In this document: positions 24,401 to 36,470 of the stretch, one piece after another
How positions within the stretch are numbered: the first letter of the stretch is position 1
Layout of the letters: each line of letters begins with the position of its first letter
NCBI GenBank assembly: GCA_001661515.1
Contig: LUVW01000014.1
Span: forward strand, 434,001-498,000
Direction of reading: 5' to 3'
DNA length: 64,000 nt
DNA from: Capniomyces stellatus
Taxonomy: Eukaryota > Kickxellomycota > Harpellomycetes > Harpellales > Legeriomycetaceae
Notes under the pieces: model-generated
The model's database searches: none
What the model was told of the DNA's origin: nothing
What the model saw: only the letters and a program-made list of their open reading frames with translations
Translations under genes and position numbers: made by a program

Positions 24401-27400
24401 AAAAGACATCAGGCTTCTGATTGGCCGCTCAGCAAACAGTACATGCAGCGCCCCCACATTCAGGTTCAGAAAGCTGTCGTACCCAGAGTAGCTGGGGTCC
24501 TTACCGTCAAATGTCTCGTACCGAAGATCCAACAGTTCCTTGCCCTTGATGTACATGATTCGCCGATGCTTTTCGTTGGCCATTGCCTCTGACGTTTTGA
24601 AAATCGAGCTGGACATGTTCATTTTGTCAGTAATTGAAATCCCTCCCACTTTAGCCTCTAGCAACATCTGCTTCTCCATTATTACCGATGCTGTGCCCTC
24701 TGTCATTGCCAGCAGTGCTATCGGCTCGCCATCATCCTCGCAAAACTCCAGATCTATTCCCTTCAGGCTAACCTTCACCTTTATTGTTTCCAACGCCACA
24801 CTCAACCACTCTTCAACAGACTCTTCTATGCCACCATCAGCACGACTTGCAGCCTCAACCCCAGCCACAGCCCCAAAGCCAGTCTCAACCTTGCCTATGC
24901 TGCCATACCCAATGCTTTCTCTGCTTTGGTTGGCTACGGCCATGCTGGGTACCTCTGCCTTGGAAAAAGCCTGGTCAGCAGGCTCGTTAATACTATCAGG
25001 CGTTGTGAAGGTGTTCAAAACATAGTTGTAGAGCTTTAGAATCGACTGCCGAATCACTCTTACGTGAATCAGTGAAAACGAAATATCCACCAGCTGCCCA
25101 ACAGTGTCTGAAGCCTCGCTAAAGCTTGGGTGTCCCTGCAACGTTTTCAGGTACTTTACATTCACCAAATCGTCATACCTATGCCCACCCACTCTGTTTT
25201 CCCGAGTCGTGTCCGTGTACAAAATGTAGTTCTGGCCTGTGTCTACACCAGTCCCGCTGTACTGTTTGGGCATCATCATGTCCTCAATCGCTATATCGTG
25301 AATCGACACCAACACCTGCATGTCCATTTCCCTATTTAGCACCTCCAGCCCAAGCCTTGACACAATCGCGTTTGCCAGCCTTGCATCTTTGTGCCGTGGG
25401 TCTTCCTTTGACTCGTCCAACGACAGATTCAAGTACCCAACAACAAACATAAACTTCATGTTCACCTGCTCTGGGTTTATAGGCTTCTTGTTCTTTTCCT
25501 TTGCGGCCCTTGCGCTCTTCTTCGACATTTCTGCCTCATCCCCTCCGCTGCTCTCACGGGCCTGCTTACTCGAATTTGCGTATTGCCCGTAGCTAATCTC
25601 GTCATCCACCGTATCAAAAAACTGGTCGCTTTCATCACTGTCATTACTGTCATCACTACCAGCGTCGCTATCATCACCACCAACATCACCTTCGTCTTTT
25701 ATCTCGACTATGTTATTGCCTGCACCAACGCTTATACTTGTGCTGACCACCTTATTTATGATACTATGGCTAGATTTGGTTGATGTTTTGTAATCTATAT
25801 ACGTAGTTGACGTGCTGGAAATGTTTATCCCGCTTGTTCCTATCGATATTCCCGCTTGCTTGTTTACCGCTATCAAGTTGTTTTTGTTGTTGATTAGGTT
25901 GGACTTGGACCCAATAGATCTCAAACTAGCTTGAGAATTAGCCGCAACCAATGGCGATGACTTAACACTCAAGAAATGGCCATACTCTCCCCCTTCGTCC
26001 CCATACTCATTGCCACCCAGAACAAAGTCGGCATTTCCACCGCCTTCCTCCTGGTCCTCATTCTCCTCGCTGTCTCCAATCGCATCCATCAACAAATCCA
26101 CAGTCGCCATGATCTGCTTGTACTTGTAGTCTGAAAAGTACACCTGCAGCGTCGGCACGTGACCGTCGATTATCAGGTCCGGCATATATACCGGCCTTTC
26201 AGACAAAATACACATCCCCAGTTTAAAGTTCAGCTCAATCTTATCAACCACGTGCACTTTCTCATCCGTTGCCTGGTTCGAAATCGCATTTGTGCAGTCT
26301 GTTAACGAATGCCCAACCAGTAGCTGCACCTTCTCAAGCTTGATGTTCATCCAGTCGTACATCAGCTTCTCAAGACTCTTCATCTGTTCGCTGTCGGTCT
26401 TCAGACCCTTAACCGCCTCCAGCTGCGCCTTGCTCTTGTTTTCTACCAGCTCGCTTGTCACCGTCAAATGACCCAGATCCAGCATTGTAACGCCCCTTTC
26501 TGGACTACAAACATCCATCGGCACAATAAACACTGGTGCCTGGATATCCACCTGTAGATCAAGTCGCTTGTGGTCATCCAGCGCCTGCACCAACCCCGCT
26601 TTGGTCTGGCTCTGGAACCCTGCTACCGATTTAGACGCGGCCTTGACCAGCCCCTGGATCGAGTCAACTGGCACGGACTGTGGCTCAAAGAACCTCCCTA
26701 TTGCCTTGAACATCTCTGGGTTGAACACAATGTTTAGAGACTGCGCCTTAATCTTCACCATTGTGTCTGCATGTCCATCCACTGGCTCATCCTCGTACAT
26801 CACGTGTAGCAAAGGTACCGATGGCGCGTGGCCCTTAGCCTCCTTCTTCCTCATCTCCATCATATTCGGAAACTTGTTCCCAACCACTGTTCCGTCCTCG
26901 ACCCTGAACTCGGATATCTTCATGTCAACCGCCATGTTCTTAACCTTCTTCTTCACCTCCACCACTACATTGTTTCCAATCGCCCCAAATATACTGTGAG
27001 TGCTGCACGTATTCGCCTTTCGGTTCCTATCCACTGTGCATAGCTCCACCTGCCCATTGCTCAGCTCTGCCTCCAGCGTCATCAGCAGCGTCTCGTCGCC
27101 AAACTCCATTTTTCCTGCATCAACCTTGTCAAGCTCCAACGCCTGGAACAGCGTATCCATGTCCGCCGAAGTCACCACTGCCTCTTCCTGCTTCACTACC
27201 TTCTCGCTGCCTGCCTGCTTTGTTCCTTTTGCTTTTTCCTCAACTTTTTTTGGCTTAACCTTCGGATCTACCACAGCTCCTGTTCCTGCTCCTGTTCCTG
27301 TTCCTGTTCCTGTTCCTGTTCCTGCTGCCCAGTTCACCCACCCTCCCAGCCAGCTCTTTGCCTGTCCACCTGCCTCCACCGCCTCTCCACTCTTTTCCTG

Positions 27401-29106
27401 CTTTAGTTTCGCCTGCTTTGCCCGGTACTTTCCAATCGCCGGCATTGATATCGATCTAAAAAGCTTCAGGTCCTCCAGCGACAACTCCCATTCCAACTCT
27501 TTCATCCTCACCAGCTCACCCTCCTTCATAACTACCCCTGTCTCTCGCATCGTGTACAGCTTCGTATATTCCCTCCTTGCTTTAATCCGTTCATGAATAC
27601 TCTCCCACCTCCATCGACTGTTTGTCTCCCGCACCTCCTCCAGTACACTGTTCATTGCAAACTTCAGCCAAGCCTTCGGGTCATCCGACACCTTCACCCC
27701 TTTAGGCGGCAAGTACTTGCTGTACCTTTTCTGCCTTGCCGAGTACTCTAGCTTATTCATCAACCTCAGAAAATCCTCGTACTGCTCGTCACTCAACTTT
27801 ACTGCAAACTGCTCAAACTTCAGATTCACCTTTATCTTTCCCTCATTCTCCTTCAGCTTCTTGTTCATCTTGAGCCTCGCTGTACCTACAATAGGCTTGA
27901 TTATCGACGTGTGTTTGCCATCATCCAGCAGTTTCTTTATCTCTGCGTAAAACTCGCTGTCTGTCTTGTTCTTCAAAATCTCGCTCTCGCAATCCCAATA
28001 CAAATATATGCTCTCCAACGCCATCTCTTTATACGCCACATCTCCTGCGTTTTGGACAAATGTTTGAACCCAATCCTTGTTGGTCGATACTATAGCCAGC
28101 TTTGGTAATACCAGCCCTACTGAAAATGCCTTTCCCTCATTCGTCTCATCATCCTCGTATCTGACATGGATGTTCTTGATCTTGATCTCCAGGTTGTCTA
28201 TGATCTTTGTTACCAACTGCCCTGTGTAGGTATTTTCCTCTTCGCTAGTCTGTTTCTTTGACGTGCCTCTGTTCAATATCAAGTCAAACTCTATCAACTG
28301 TTTCATTTTTTCCGCAAAGGCCCTCTCCGCTTCCTCCCTTATTTCCTCCTTTGTCAACTAATTCCATATATTTTTTTTTCCAATCACATTTGTTACTCTT
28401 TATTCTTTCGTTTTCTTACTTTACAAATTAACTTTGTACTTTAAACATTTTTGATTCTTCATATTCATCCATTTGACCAATATTTTCCCCCATCCTTAAC
28501 TAAACCTACACAAACTTACCGCTATCTTGAACCTAGGCGTCGCCAATACAAAAACATCTTCTAACGAAACCTTAACAGGCGCTCCTTTCAAATTAGACCA
28601 TGGGATCGTCAGCATCAACTTCCCAACACTCCCTACAATCATAATAAACACCTTGGTTTTGTCTTGTTTTCTGAATGCAACTTTACAACCACAATTATTC
28701 TATTAACTATTCAATTGCTGCCAACAGCAAATCATACGGCTCGACCAAAGTGGTATCCTTCCCCCCCCCCTCCACCTTTCCCTTTCCCCTTTCCTTCTCT
28801 TTCGCTCAACATCCCTCACCCACCGTCAACAACCTTGTTATATACTCACTTTGGTCGCTGTAGAAACTGCCTTTACTAAACAAAGCATGAAACCTTTCAT
28901 CAACGCCCCCAACTATAACGCTTTTTCTTACCTTTAACTACATCAATTGGCAAATGCAATCTGTCTAGGGCATCTTTTCTCAGTTTAAGATTAGATAATT
29001 TAACATCGCCTTGCCAAATCCCTATATTCAGCTGATTTGTCTCTAAATTGTCTATATAATCTCCCAATACCCGGTTCAGTATTGAAGCTACCACTCCCTC
29101 AAGCAT
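15464..29106 (-). CDS. VPS13: VPS13 bridge-like lipid transfer protein
   Basis: Three exons on the minus strand: 28932-29106, 28520-28632 and 15464-28357, about 4393 aa, against 3144 in yeast Vps13. It moves phospholipids between organelles at membrane contact sites through a long hydrophobic groove. The N-terminal chorein domain starts [18 protein letters not shown] and continues through [17 protein letters not shown] and [10 protein letters not shown] across both introns. A long repeated-beta (RBG) body follows. The VAB/SHR-BD adaptor domain spans roughly residues 2350-3000 ([34 protein letters not shown]). The APT1/ATG2-C-like amphipathic region lies near 3960-4110 ([28 protein letters not shown]), then a PH-like end with Gly/Ser-rich insertions. 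Unusual: many Ser/Asp/Gly-rich insertions, a GT repeat near residue 450 and an Asp/Ser/Leu repeat near residue 2850. All junctions are in phase. Confidence 0.97.
27276..27327 (-). repeat. Coding hexanucleotide microsatellite in VPS13
   Basis: Tandem TGTTCC/TGCTCC units on the plus strand encode alternating Gly-Thr (with Gly-Ala) in VPS13 after the chorein domain. Length is a multiple of three, so the frame is kept. Confidence 0.85.
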
Positions 29107-30484
29107 ATTTTTTTCCTGTTTATTTTTTCTTTGTTTCTACTTTCTTTACTTGACTTTTTTTTTGTTGCTCAATTCTTTCCTCAACAGTCTCCCGTTGCTG
29201 CTTGTTGCTTTTTTTTTCGTTTTAACAAATCTGTTGCTGTTGCTGTTATTAAGCACCGATTGTCGTGTATCAAATATAATCTTTAGTGGTAATTCGCTCT
29301 TCAGGTGTTCATTTGAATTCACTGCATTTAAACAATGCCCTATCTTGCTTTTATATATTTATCGGCCTGAATTCATTAGTCAAGCACGATTGTGTTGTTT
29401 TATTCCCTATTTAGCTAATATTTTCAATCTGTTTTAATCGACTGTGTTTTTGGTAATAAGCTTTATATTATCAACCATTTATTCCTTTCTTTTTGCTAAT
29501 AAAATATCCAATACATTTAGATATTTTTTCATTTTTATTATTGGTCCAAAAACCAAGAAATTCAAATTCGGCCTTCGAATGTTTATGCGCTTTCCACTAC
29601 CTCTTACAAAGAAAAAAAAGCGCTAATAAAAATATATGTTTTTTTTTGTTGCGGTTTTGTCCTTATTGTATTTGACTATTTGTGAATCATCTGGTGAGCT
29701 CAAAACACGTTTTCTTCTCAAATTAATGCAAGTCGTTTTTGTGTTTGTTTATTCAAGTAAGCTTAGCTTCAAAGAAGGCTTATTTTCTTGAATTCTTAGC
29801 CAATTTCTTTGGACTTTGTAAATCTCCCAAACAACCCACCTTTAAAAAATCATATAAAAGTAAACCCGAGACCAATCAACTTATTTCAACTCTCTTTTCA
29901 AACACCATCTCCACTACCGAAGCTACATTTGTATGTGTTAGCACGTATTAGCTAATAACCTCTAACTTTGTTGGAAATCGTTAGCCTTGTTCTACTATAG
30001 TTGGCTCATTTTTTCCTGCCTTTGCAAACATTTTCCTTGTTCATTCTTTGCCCGCTTAATTAATATACACTCTGTTTGGATGTATATCGATACAACTATT
30101 GTTAAGGCTTGTCTGAGCTCATTAGAACTACTAACTCTCATATCTTCCCCTCCTTCTCACAAGCTCTTTTCTTCTCCATTAAATATTACTTTGCTCAACC
30201 ATTCAGTTGATTGTATCATCTAAAGTGTTAATTCGTTTGTTTGTTTCCTTATTTTTTTAAAAAAAAACGCTAATACAATCGACTAAAGTTTGATTTTGTC
30301 AAGACTAAACTAGACTATTTTTACAACAATTATATACAACCAAAACATATTGAACACAAACTAGTGAAACTATTCGTATATAGAAAAACTTCAAGAAATC
30401 ATCATTACAAAACATGAATTAAAATAATATTATCAGTGTAGAGCCAACATATAACAAAAATATTAAAACTCAAGGCACTTTGCA
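29107..30484. other. AT-rich intergenic region upstream of VPS13
   Basis: T-rich sequence with scattered small open frames. It should hold the VPS13 promoter (from 29107) and the 3' UTR of the CAP gene (below 30484). I see no gene, RNA or mobile element. Confidence 0.5.
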
Positions 30485-31291
30485 CTACGAGCAGAACGTA
30501 GATGTCCAGTACTTGTCAACTCCAGCAAGTCCAGCATACTTATAATCGCCCATCATGTTTCTGTAGTGTCCAGGCGACTTTCTCCAACTCTCAAAGGCAT
30601 CCTTAACACCATCCTGCCCCGATGCAACGTTTTCAGCAAGCCCACTACACTGGGCGCCCCCAGCTTCAAACCTACCCCTCATGTTAGAATAGCGTCTATT
30701 ATTGTGGGTAATGTGTCTGTTTGACAAGTTATACTTGGACTGGGCCAAGGCAGTGTTTATAAGGCCTGTGTGGGCTTTGAGCGGAGCCAGCCCACTCTTT
30801 TGACGGATTTTGTTTATGTAAAGTAGGAATTCTTGAGTTTTCCCCGTTTGGCTATTGGTCTGGTGTTCGTGGCTTGAGTTTTGAATGAAACTCGGCCTGT
30901 TTAGAACGTCTTTTGCATAAACCACCTCGCTATAGCCTGGATAGTAATACTCTTCAAGTAGAGGGTACCCATATCTATTTCTATGCCTATCATATCTACT
31001 ATGTCTACCATATCTGCTGTATCTTCCCATATTATGCCTACTTTTTTCAATACTATTTCCACCATGTCTGTCAACGTCATTTCCGCGGAAACCGCTTTTT
31101 TCTCTACTAAAGCCATTGTATTGAACATTAGCGCCCCTTTCACTGGCGTAATCACTCTGTTTACCCCAGCGATTGGCACTTCCATGCTTGCTGTCAACGC
31201 GGGCCGAAACTATTGACATAAACCCACCAATCAAAATACATTTGATGAACATCAAGGCGGAAATTTTGGTTCTTGGGTTGATTTGGTTCAT
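30485..31291 (-). CDS. Secreted CAP/SCP (PR-1-like) domain protein
   Basis: Single exon, 268 aa. Residues 1-30 include a hydrophobic signal-peptide core (MFIKCILIGGFMSIVSA). A low-complexity Arg/Tyr/Gly/Ser region follows, with RYSRYGRHSRYDRH near residue 92. The CAP domain occupies the last 115 residues or so: FLLYINKIRQKSGLAPLK, a His near the AQSKYNLSNRHITH segment, GLAENVASGQDGVKDAFESW and PGHYRNMMGDYKYAGLAG. These match the family motifs around the cavity His and Glu residues. The domain is complete but short, ending at the WTSTFCS strand. Fungal members (Pry type) bind sterols or fatty acids outside the cell or act at host surfaces; the role here is inferred. Start: first in-frame ATG, ahead of the signal peptide. 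Confidence 0.85.
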   Translation of the reverse strand: MNQINPRTKISALMFIKCILIGGFMSIVSARVDSKHGSANRWGKQSDYASERGANVQYNGFSREKSGFRGNDVDRHGGNSIEKSRHNMGRYSRYGRHSRYDRHRNRYGYPLLEEYYYPGYSEVVYAKDVLNRPSFIQNSSHEHQTNSQTGKTQEFLLYINKIRQKSGLAPLKAHTGLINTALAQSKYNLSNRHITHNNRRYSNMRGRFEAGGAQCSGLAENVASGQDGVKDAFESWRKSPGHYRNMMGDYKYAGLAGVDKYWTSTFCS

Positions 31292-32612
31292 TTTTTTTGT
31301 CTGTTTTTTTTTAATATAATTATGATTCCTGTTGTAGCTTGTCAGTTAGACTTAATTGGATGTGAATTTTATTTGTTTTTTTTGTTATGGGAATAAGGTG
31401 GTGGTTTTGGAAGGTTTGTGTTATGAAGTCAGGTTTGCTTTTTAGCGGATTCTCACAAGCTTTTATACCATTTCTATGCTCATTATTTTGAATAACTCCA
31501 ATATATCTCCAGTATATGTTGTAAACTGGCTGTTCAGATATACATATAGCTGACCTTGATAGAAATAATGTCTGGCCAGCTTTGAACCATCACCATCAAA
31601 CACCATGACTTGTTTGTATAACCATGTATTTCTTCAAGATATAAATACATTGCTTTTATAATCAAACACACTATTAAATTCGAATAATCTAGTTATGAGA
31701 GCGATCTAACAGCAGAGAATCCGGTTTGATCAATGTTAAACTAAATCACAACCGTGTTTATGTGACAAGGTTGTGCTATTTGCCAGCACCAGCGCCTCAA
31801 AATAATATAATTATATAGTCTTAGCCAAGCGGCGATTATTGTACTTATAAATAAACAATGTAGACTACAGTTTGGATTCAATAAATCAAGTGTGTTTGAA
31901 TTAGTCGAATGTGTTTGAGAGTCTGGGCTTTAGAGTCTAGAATCAAACTATTTACAGACTCTGCCACGTTATATGAAATGGTGTTTAGTTTATAATAAAT
32001 ATCAGGGACGGGTGTGATTAATAGAAGTTATGCTGCAAAACAAAATGTGCACAAGCGCTATTTTTAACCAAACCTATAAATAGCTCTCTGGGCTGAAAGT
32101 CTACCTTAAAGCGCAACTTGTATACATATATATTTATAATATTGACCTTTTTGTTTGTTTGTTGATTTCTGTTTCTGTGACTATTTTCTACGACGATCGA
32201 TGCACTATATTCTAGAAAAATAATGTAAAGCAATGTAAAGCAAAGAAAAACTCTAACTTGTCAATAAAAAAAGGAAAAAAACTCTAATTTAATGTTTGTT
32301 TTAAGGCCGGCTGGCCAATTAGCGATTCTGGTTAAAGCTTCAAAGTAAAAACAATGATTTAGTTGAATAAATGGCGACATACAACTACTGAGCGAAAAAT
32401 CAAACACAAATAACGGCTTTATAGCGAAAATTGAGTTGATCCGAGGCAAAGAGTAAAAGTGTAGATTTGTCGCAAAAGACAAACTCAACTCAAAACAAGA
32501 TAGGCCATTGCACCACTCCAGAGCTGTACATAAAAAGGCATATAATAACAGTTTTATAAAAGAATACTTGACGCTAAAAGTAAGGTTATTAGAAGAAAAA
32601 AGAAGTAAAAAA
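31292..32612. other. Divergent intergenic region
   Basis: Lies between the CAP gene (minus) and the HAUS3-like gene (plus). AT-rich, with a TATA-like site for the CAP gene. The frame of the HAUS3-like first exon stays open upstream from about 32508 without an ATG, so the gene may start further upstream through another exon. Confidence 0.45.
31460..31467 (-). promoter_or_regulatory. TATA-like element of the CAP gene
   Basis: TATAAAAG on the minus strand, about 170 bases ahead of the start codon at 31291. Assigned by motif and position only. Confidence 0.35.
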
Positions 32613-35600
32613 ATGATAAATTCAAAGGCATTCGAGGTGGCAGAGAGTAGAAAAAGGGAGCAAGAAAGACAGCGAGAAAAATACAACAAAGATAGAGATA
32701 TCCACGGGCGGTCCAGAGAACTAGCAAATAAACTTTCCAACTTGATAAATTCAAATGTATACATCGACACCAGTATTTTGGGAGAGCATAAAGGTATGAC
32801 AAAAGTGTAATAGTAAAAAAATAATTTGTGATTGGATTAGTAGATAAATCTAACTGATAAATAAAGCAAAGATATAAAACAAATAGAACTATTTGCCGAG
32901 TAGATGGAGAAAATAAAGCCACGATAGGAAAAAATATCCACAGAGTAGCAAAACCAAAGAGCGGGAACTTCCGAGTCTTGCCAAACAAGGAAAACAAAAC
33001 AAAAGAACTGCGCACGGATCCAAAAGGAAGAGTTGGGACGACTGGTGGTAAAAGCGAAGCAGGTGCACACAAAAGGGTTGGTACTTTGGAATTGGAGCGG
33101 TCGATATCAACATCCGAAGGGCAAGGCGAGAGTTTGGACGTCCACAAGGTAGGAGGTAAAGCGGCAATTAAAGAAGTTGTGGATCGCTATAAACAAAGTA
33201 ATGGGGGCAACGAGATACAGCAGGATGGATTGGTATGGGGATTTGCACCAGAGTTTGACCAAAAGGGGTTTCTGAGCTGGATAGCAGACAATTTGAAGGC
33301 AGACCTGAATGGGGTTTCGGAGGCCGAGGTGCTACTGTAAGTTAATATCTGTATGTATTTATTTGATTGGGTTAAGGTGCTAAACAAGGATGTTTTATGT
33401 TTCATGTTGCGGATGCTGTAGAGACGAGTATTTGGATTTGAAAAAGTTTCCAAAAGACTTGGGAATCCTTGACAAAAACTGGAGACTGGGGCTAAACAGG
33501 GATAGGACAAAGCTACCTAAACGGAGCGCGGATAGCAGAAACATGGAGCTGTCAACAGAACTGTTCCCCTCCAGCAAACACAGCATCGAATTGGACGAGT
33601 CAATCAGAACACAAATAAATTTAAAAGACTTATCATACCTTGGAATACTTGAAGAATACAAAGCCCAAGTGCAAGAAAACCAGCTCAAAGTCAAAACCCT
33701 AGAATATTTAAAAAACAAGCAGGAACAAATGACCAGCAGTCTGAACCAAATGGAGGCTGAACTGGAGGCTTTATACAGAAATGAACAGCAGAATAAAGTC
33801 CCAAAGCTCGACTCAAAACACGAGAAAGCCAGCTTGTACCAATCCAACAGCCACGTAGCCCTGGAGTTGGATGGCCAGATTGAAGGCACGATCAGCAGCA
33901 TTTCAAAGCTTCCAGGTGTGTACTCGGACACCAGATGTGAAAGTTATGGTTCAGCGGTTGGGGTTGGCTCAGATCGCAGAATCCAGAGTAGCGAATTGAT
34001 TGGTCAGCAGATCGACACCGCTGTGGATAACATTGCAATATTTTGGAAACAAGAAATAAAAGTATGTTCAGCTGGTGTATATATAGGCTCTACTTGTAAC
34101 CAGTCGAGCGTTACAATACCTTTTCCCCTCATGTTCTTTCTTTTATTAACTGCTATTGTTGTTCATTTGACTGATGGTATAGGAGTTTGAACAGATTCCA
34201 CGGGAATTGGAAAACAAGTTGCCAGTAAAAATATCAAAAGTACAAGGTAAACACCTGTTATAAATCCACAAAGATTCCATCAATGATTATTTACACCCCC
34301 CCTCTCTCTCTTTCTCTCTCTCTCTTTCTCTCTCTCTTTTTTTCTCTCTCTCCTTGTTTTCTGCTTGCTTATACTGATGCTTTTTTTTTGTTTTATTTAT
34401 TTATTTTGGTGATAATAGCCTTCATAGATCTTTGTTGCAAAGAAATGGGTAAAATGGACGCTTCTATTGAAAAGGTAACGGACAAGCAAAACGAGTTTTA
34501 CGAATTGGGAGAGATGGCAGATATCCTTCTTGAATCGGTAGCAAATCTAAAAGATCATTACTCTCACCAAGAAATCCACAATATGGTTGAAAAGCAAACC
34601 TGGACTACCAGCGATGTTTTGTAAGCACCAGTTTCTACGTTTCTACTACACTGTTTGCTATAGAAATGTGTAATCGGTTTGTTGTATAACTAAATACTTG
34701 CGTTTACGTTGTAGTGCAAAGGAGTATACCAGAAGTCTGGTCCACAACACAAACAGTTCTGCTGCAACTGACCACAGTTGTCTTGATGCATTGGCCGCCA
34801 GCATATCTGCACTGCAGAAGTACCAAAATGCAGTTGTGGTTGACCAGTTGGCTAGTAACACCCGCTCAATGTCAAATTATCTACTAGACTTGGTCTCTGG
34901 GTTTGCTGCCAACCATGTTTACCACGACTTTGCAAATTGCCAGATTTGGGTTGATGAAATCAAAAAGTGGGCTGATATTATGGATATCGAATCCAAAAGC
35001 AACCAGACCCTACTGGTAAGTACCTGTATTTTTTGTTTTTTTGCTTATCCACTGCTTGTTTTCCGCTTGGTTTATTGCTCTATCGGTGCTATACACATAC
35101 ACATACACATACACATTTGTAAATATGGCTGTAGAACAAGATCCAAACTTTGACAGAAAATCAGCACAACTACGATAACACAGACATATATACCAAGCTC
35201 TCCACTAAATCAGACCTGATCTCGCCATCTCAGACACTAGCTTTAACTTTATACTCGGCACTGAACACATGTAAGTTATACCATTTACCCATACTCCATG
35301 TTTGCCACTCTGCCACTTTACTGATTCCTTATTTGTTATATTTTACTTTTTTTTTAAAAAAAAAAAAAAATGACTTGGTGTACAACTTATTTCACTAGAC
35401 AATTCTGTTTATTGTGTAAATTCAAACATCAACTCTAAATTTGGTCATGATGCGAATGGTTCACTCAAACAACTTGATGGCACATTTACGTCTTTACACT
35501 CATTGACAAATACATCAATAAACACCCGATTACGATCTGACCTAATCGACACTCCCGCTTTGAATATCCTATTTGACCTGTAAGCCTATTTATTTCACAC

Positions 35601-36280
35601 ATTCTGTCATTACAATTTATTGTCTAACGTGTTCACTCTTTATTCTTTTGTTTTGCTTTCTTTTCTTTTTCTTCCTTGTAGAGAATCATTTATTAATTCA
35701 GTCTCTTTGATCCTTGACAATGGCCATGACCTTTCTGCCGCTAGTTCCCACCGCAGAATGTTCGACTTGGTAAAGAATCGGTCTTCCTATCAATCACCTG
35801 CACCAGCCTTTTTTATACATACAATCTACAATCTACAACTTAAACTATCTACTTAGGCTTTTCTGGACAATTTGGGCCAACTTAGATCACAGACCAACAA
35901 GTTACGTCTAATGTATAAAATCTCTGAAAAGGTACTTTTACATTTGCCAACATTTATAATATAATGTATTTTATTGTACTCTACTCTTGTCCAATATCAT
36001 CTCCCATTGTACCTTTCATTACATCATTCATAATTGTGATTTTGACCATTCGTATTGCTATCAATAGATCGTCTCCACTCCCACAGGTCAACACACAAAG
36101 ATTCTCGCCGGTCTGTTTTCCCGATTCTATGCATCTCCTTTAAGATTCAGACTGCTTTCCCAAAAAAACTCGTCATGCACTGTTGCTCAAATCCCCGACA
36201 ATACTGACCTACAACTAAAAAACTGGATCTTTGAACTTGTACAAATGATGAGTTCTAAAAAACCAGCACCCGTCCAATAA
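32613..36280 (+). CDS. HAUS3: HAUS3-like augmin complex subunit
   Basis: Eleven exons join in frame: 32613-32793, 32904-33336, 33422-34061, 34183-34246, 34419-34620, 34715-35015, 35135-35270, 35399-35579, 35682-35769, 35857-35931 and 36068-36280, 837 aa. The N-terminal module resembles HAUS-augmin subunit 3: GFLSWIADNLKADLNGVSE near residue 184, followed by YLGILEEYKAQVQENQLKV and a coiled coil (LKNKQEQMTSSLNQMEAELE) near 295-330. The rest is mainly helical without enzyme motifs. Augmin recruits gamma-tubulin ring complexes to existing microtubules for branching nucleation in the spindle. The human protein is about 603 aa, so this one is longer. The first 60 residues are very Glu/Arg/Lys-rich. 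The identity rests on a weakly conserved family; another coiled-coil spindle protein is possible. Confidence 0.6.
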
Positions 36281-36470
36281 ATAGCTTTATTTACCATTAT
36301 ACAGTTATTTACATATGTCTGATTTATTTTTATTGATACCACCTTAACACTGCTTATATTCAAAGTTATACAAATGTAATAGTAAAAAAAACAAAGCAAA
36401 TATTCTTTTTTTCTCCTCCTAGATAATAATACGGCAGTTATGACATTGCTACAGACACTCTCCCCTACAC

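Noticed and set aside
15526..28108. Many plus- and minus-strand ORFs inside the VPS13 region
   Set aside because: All overlap the long VPS13 frame, as expected for shadows of GC-richer coding sequence.
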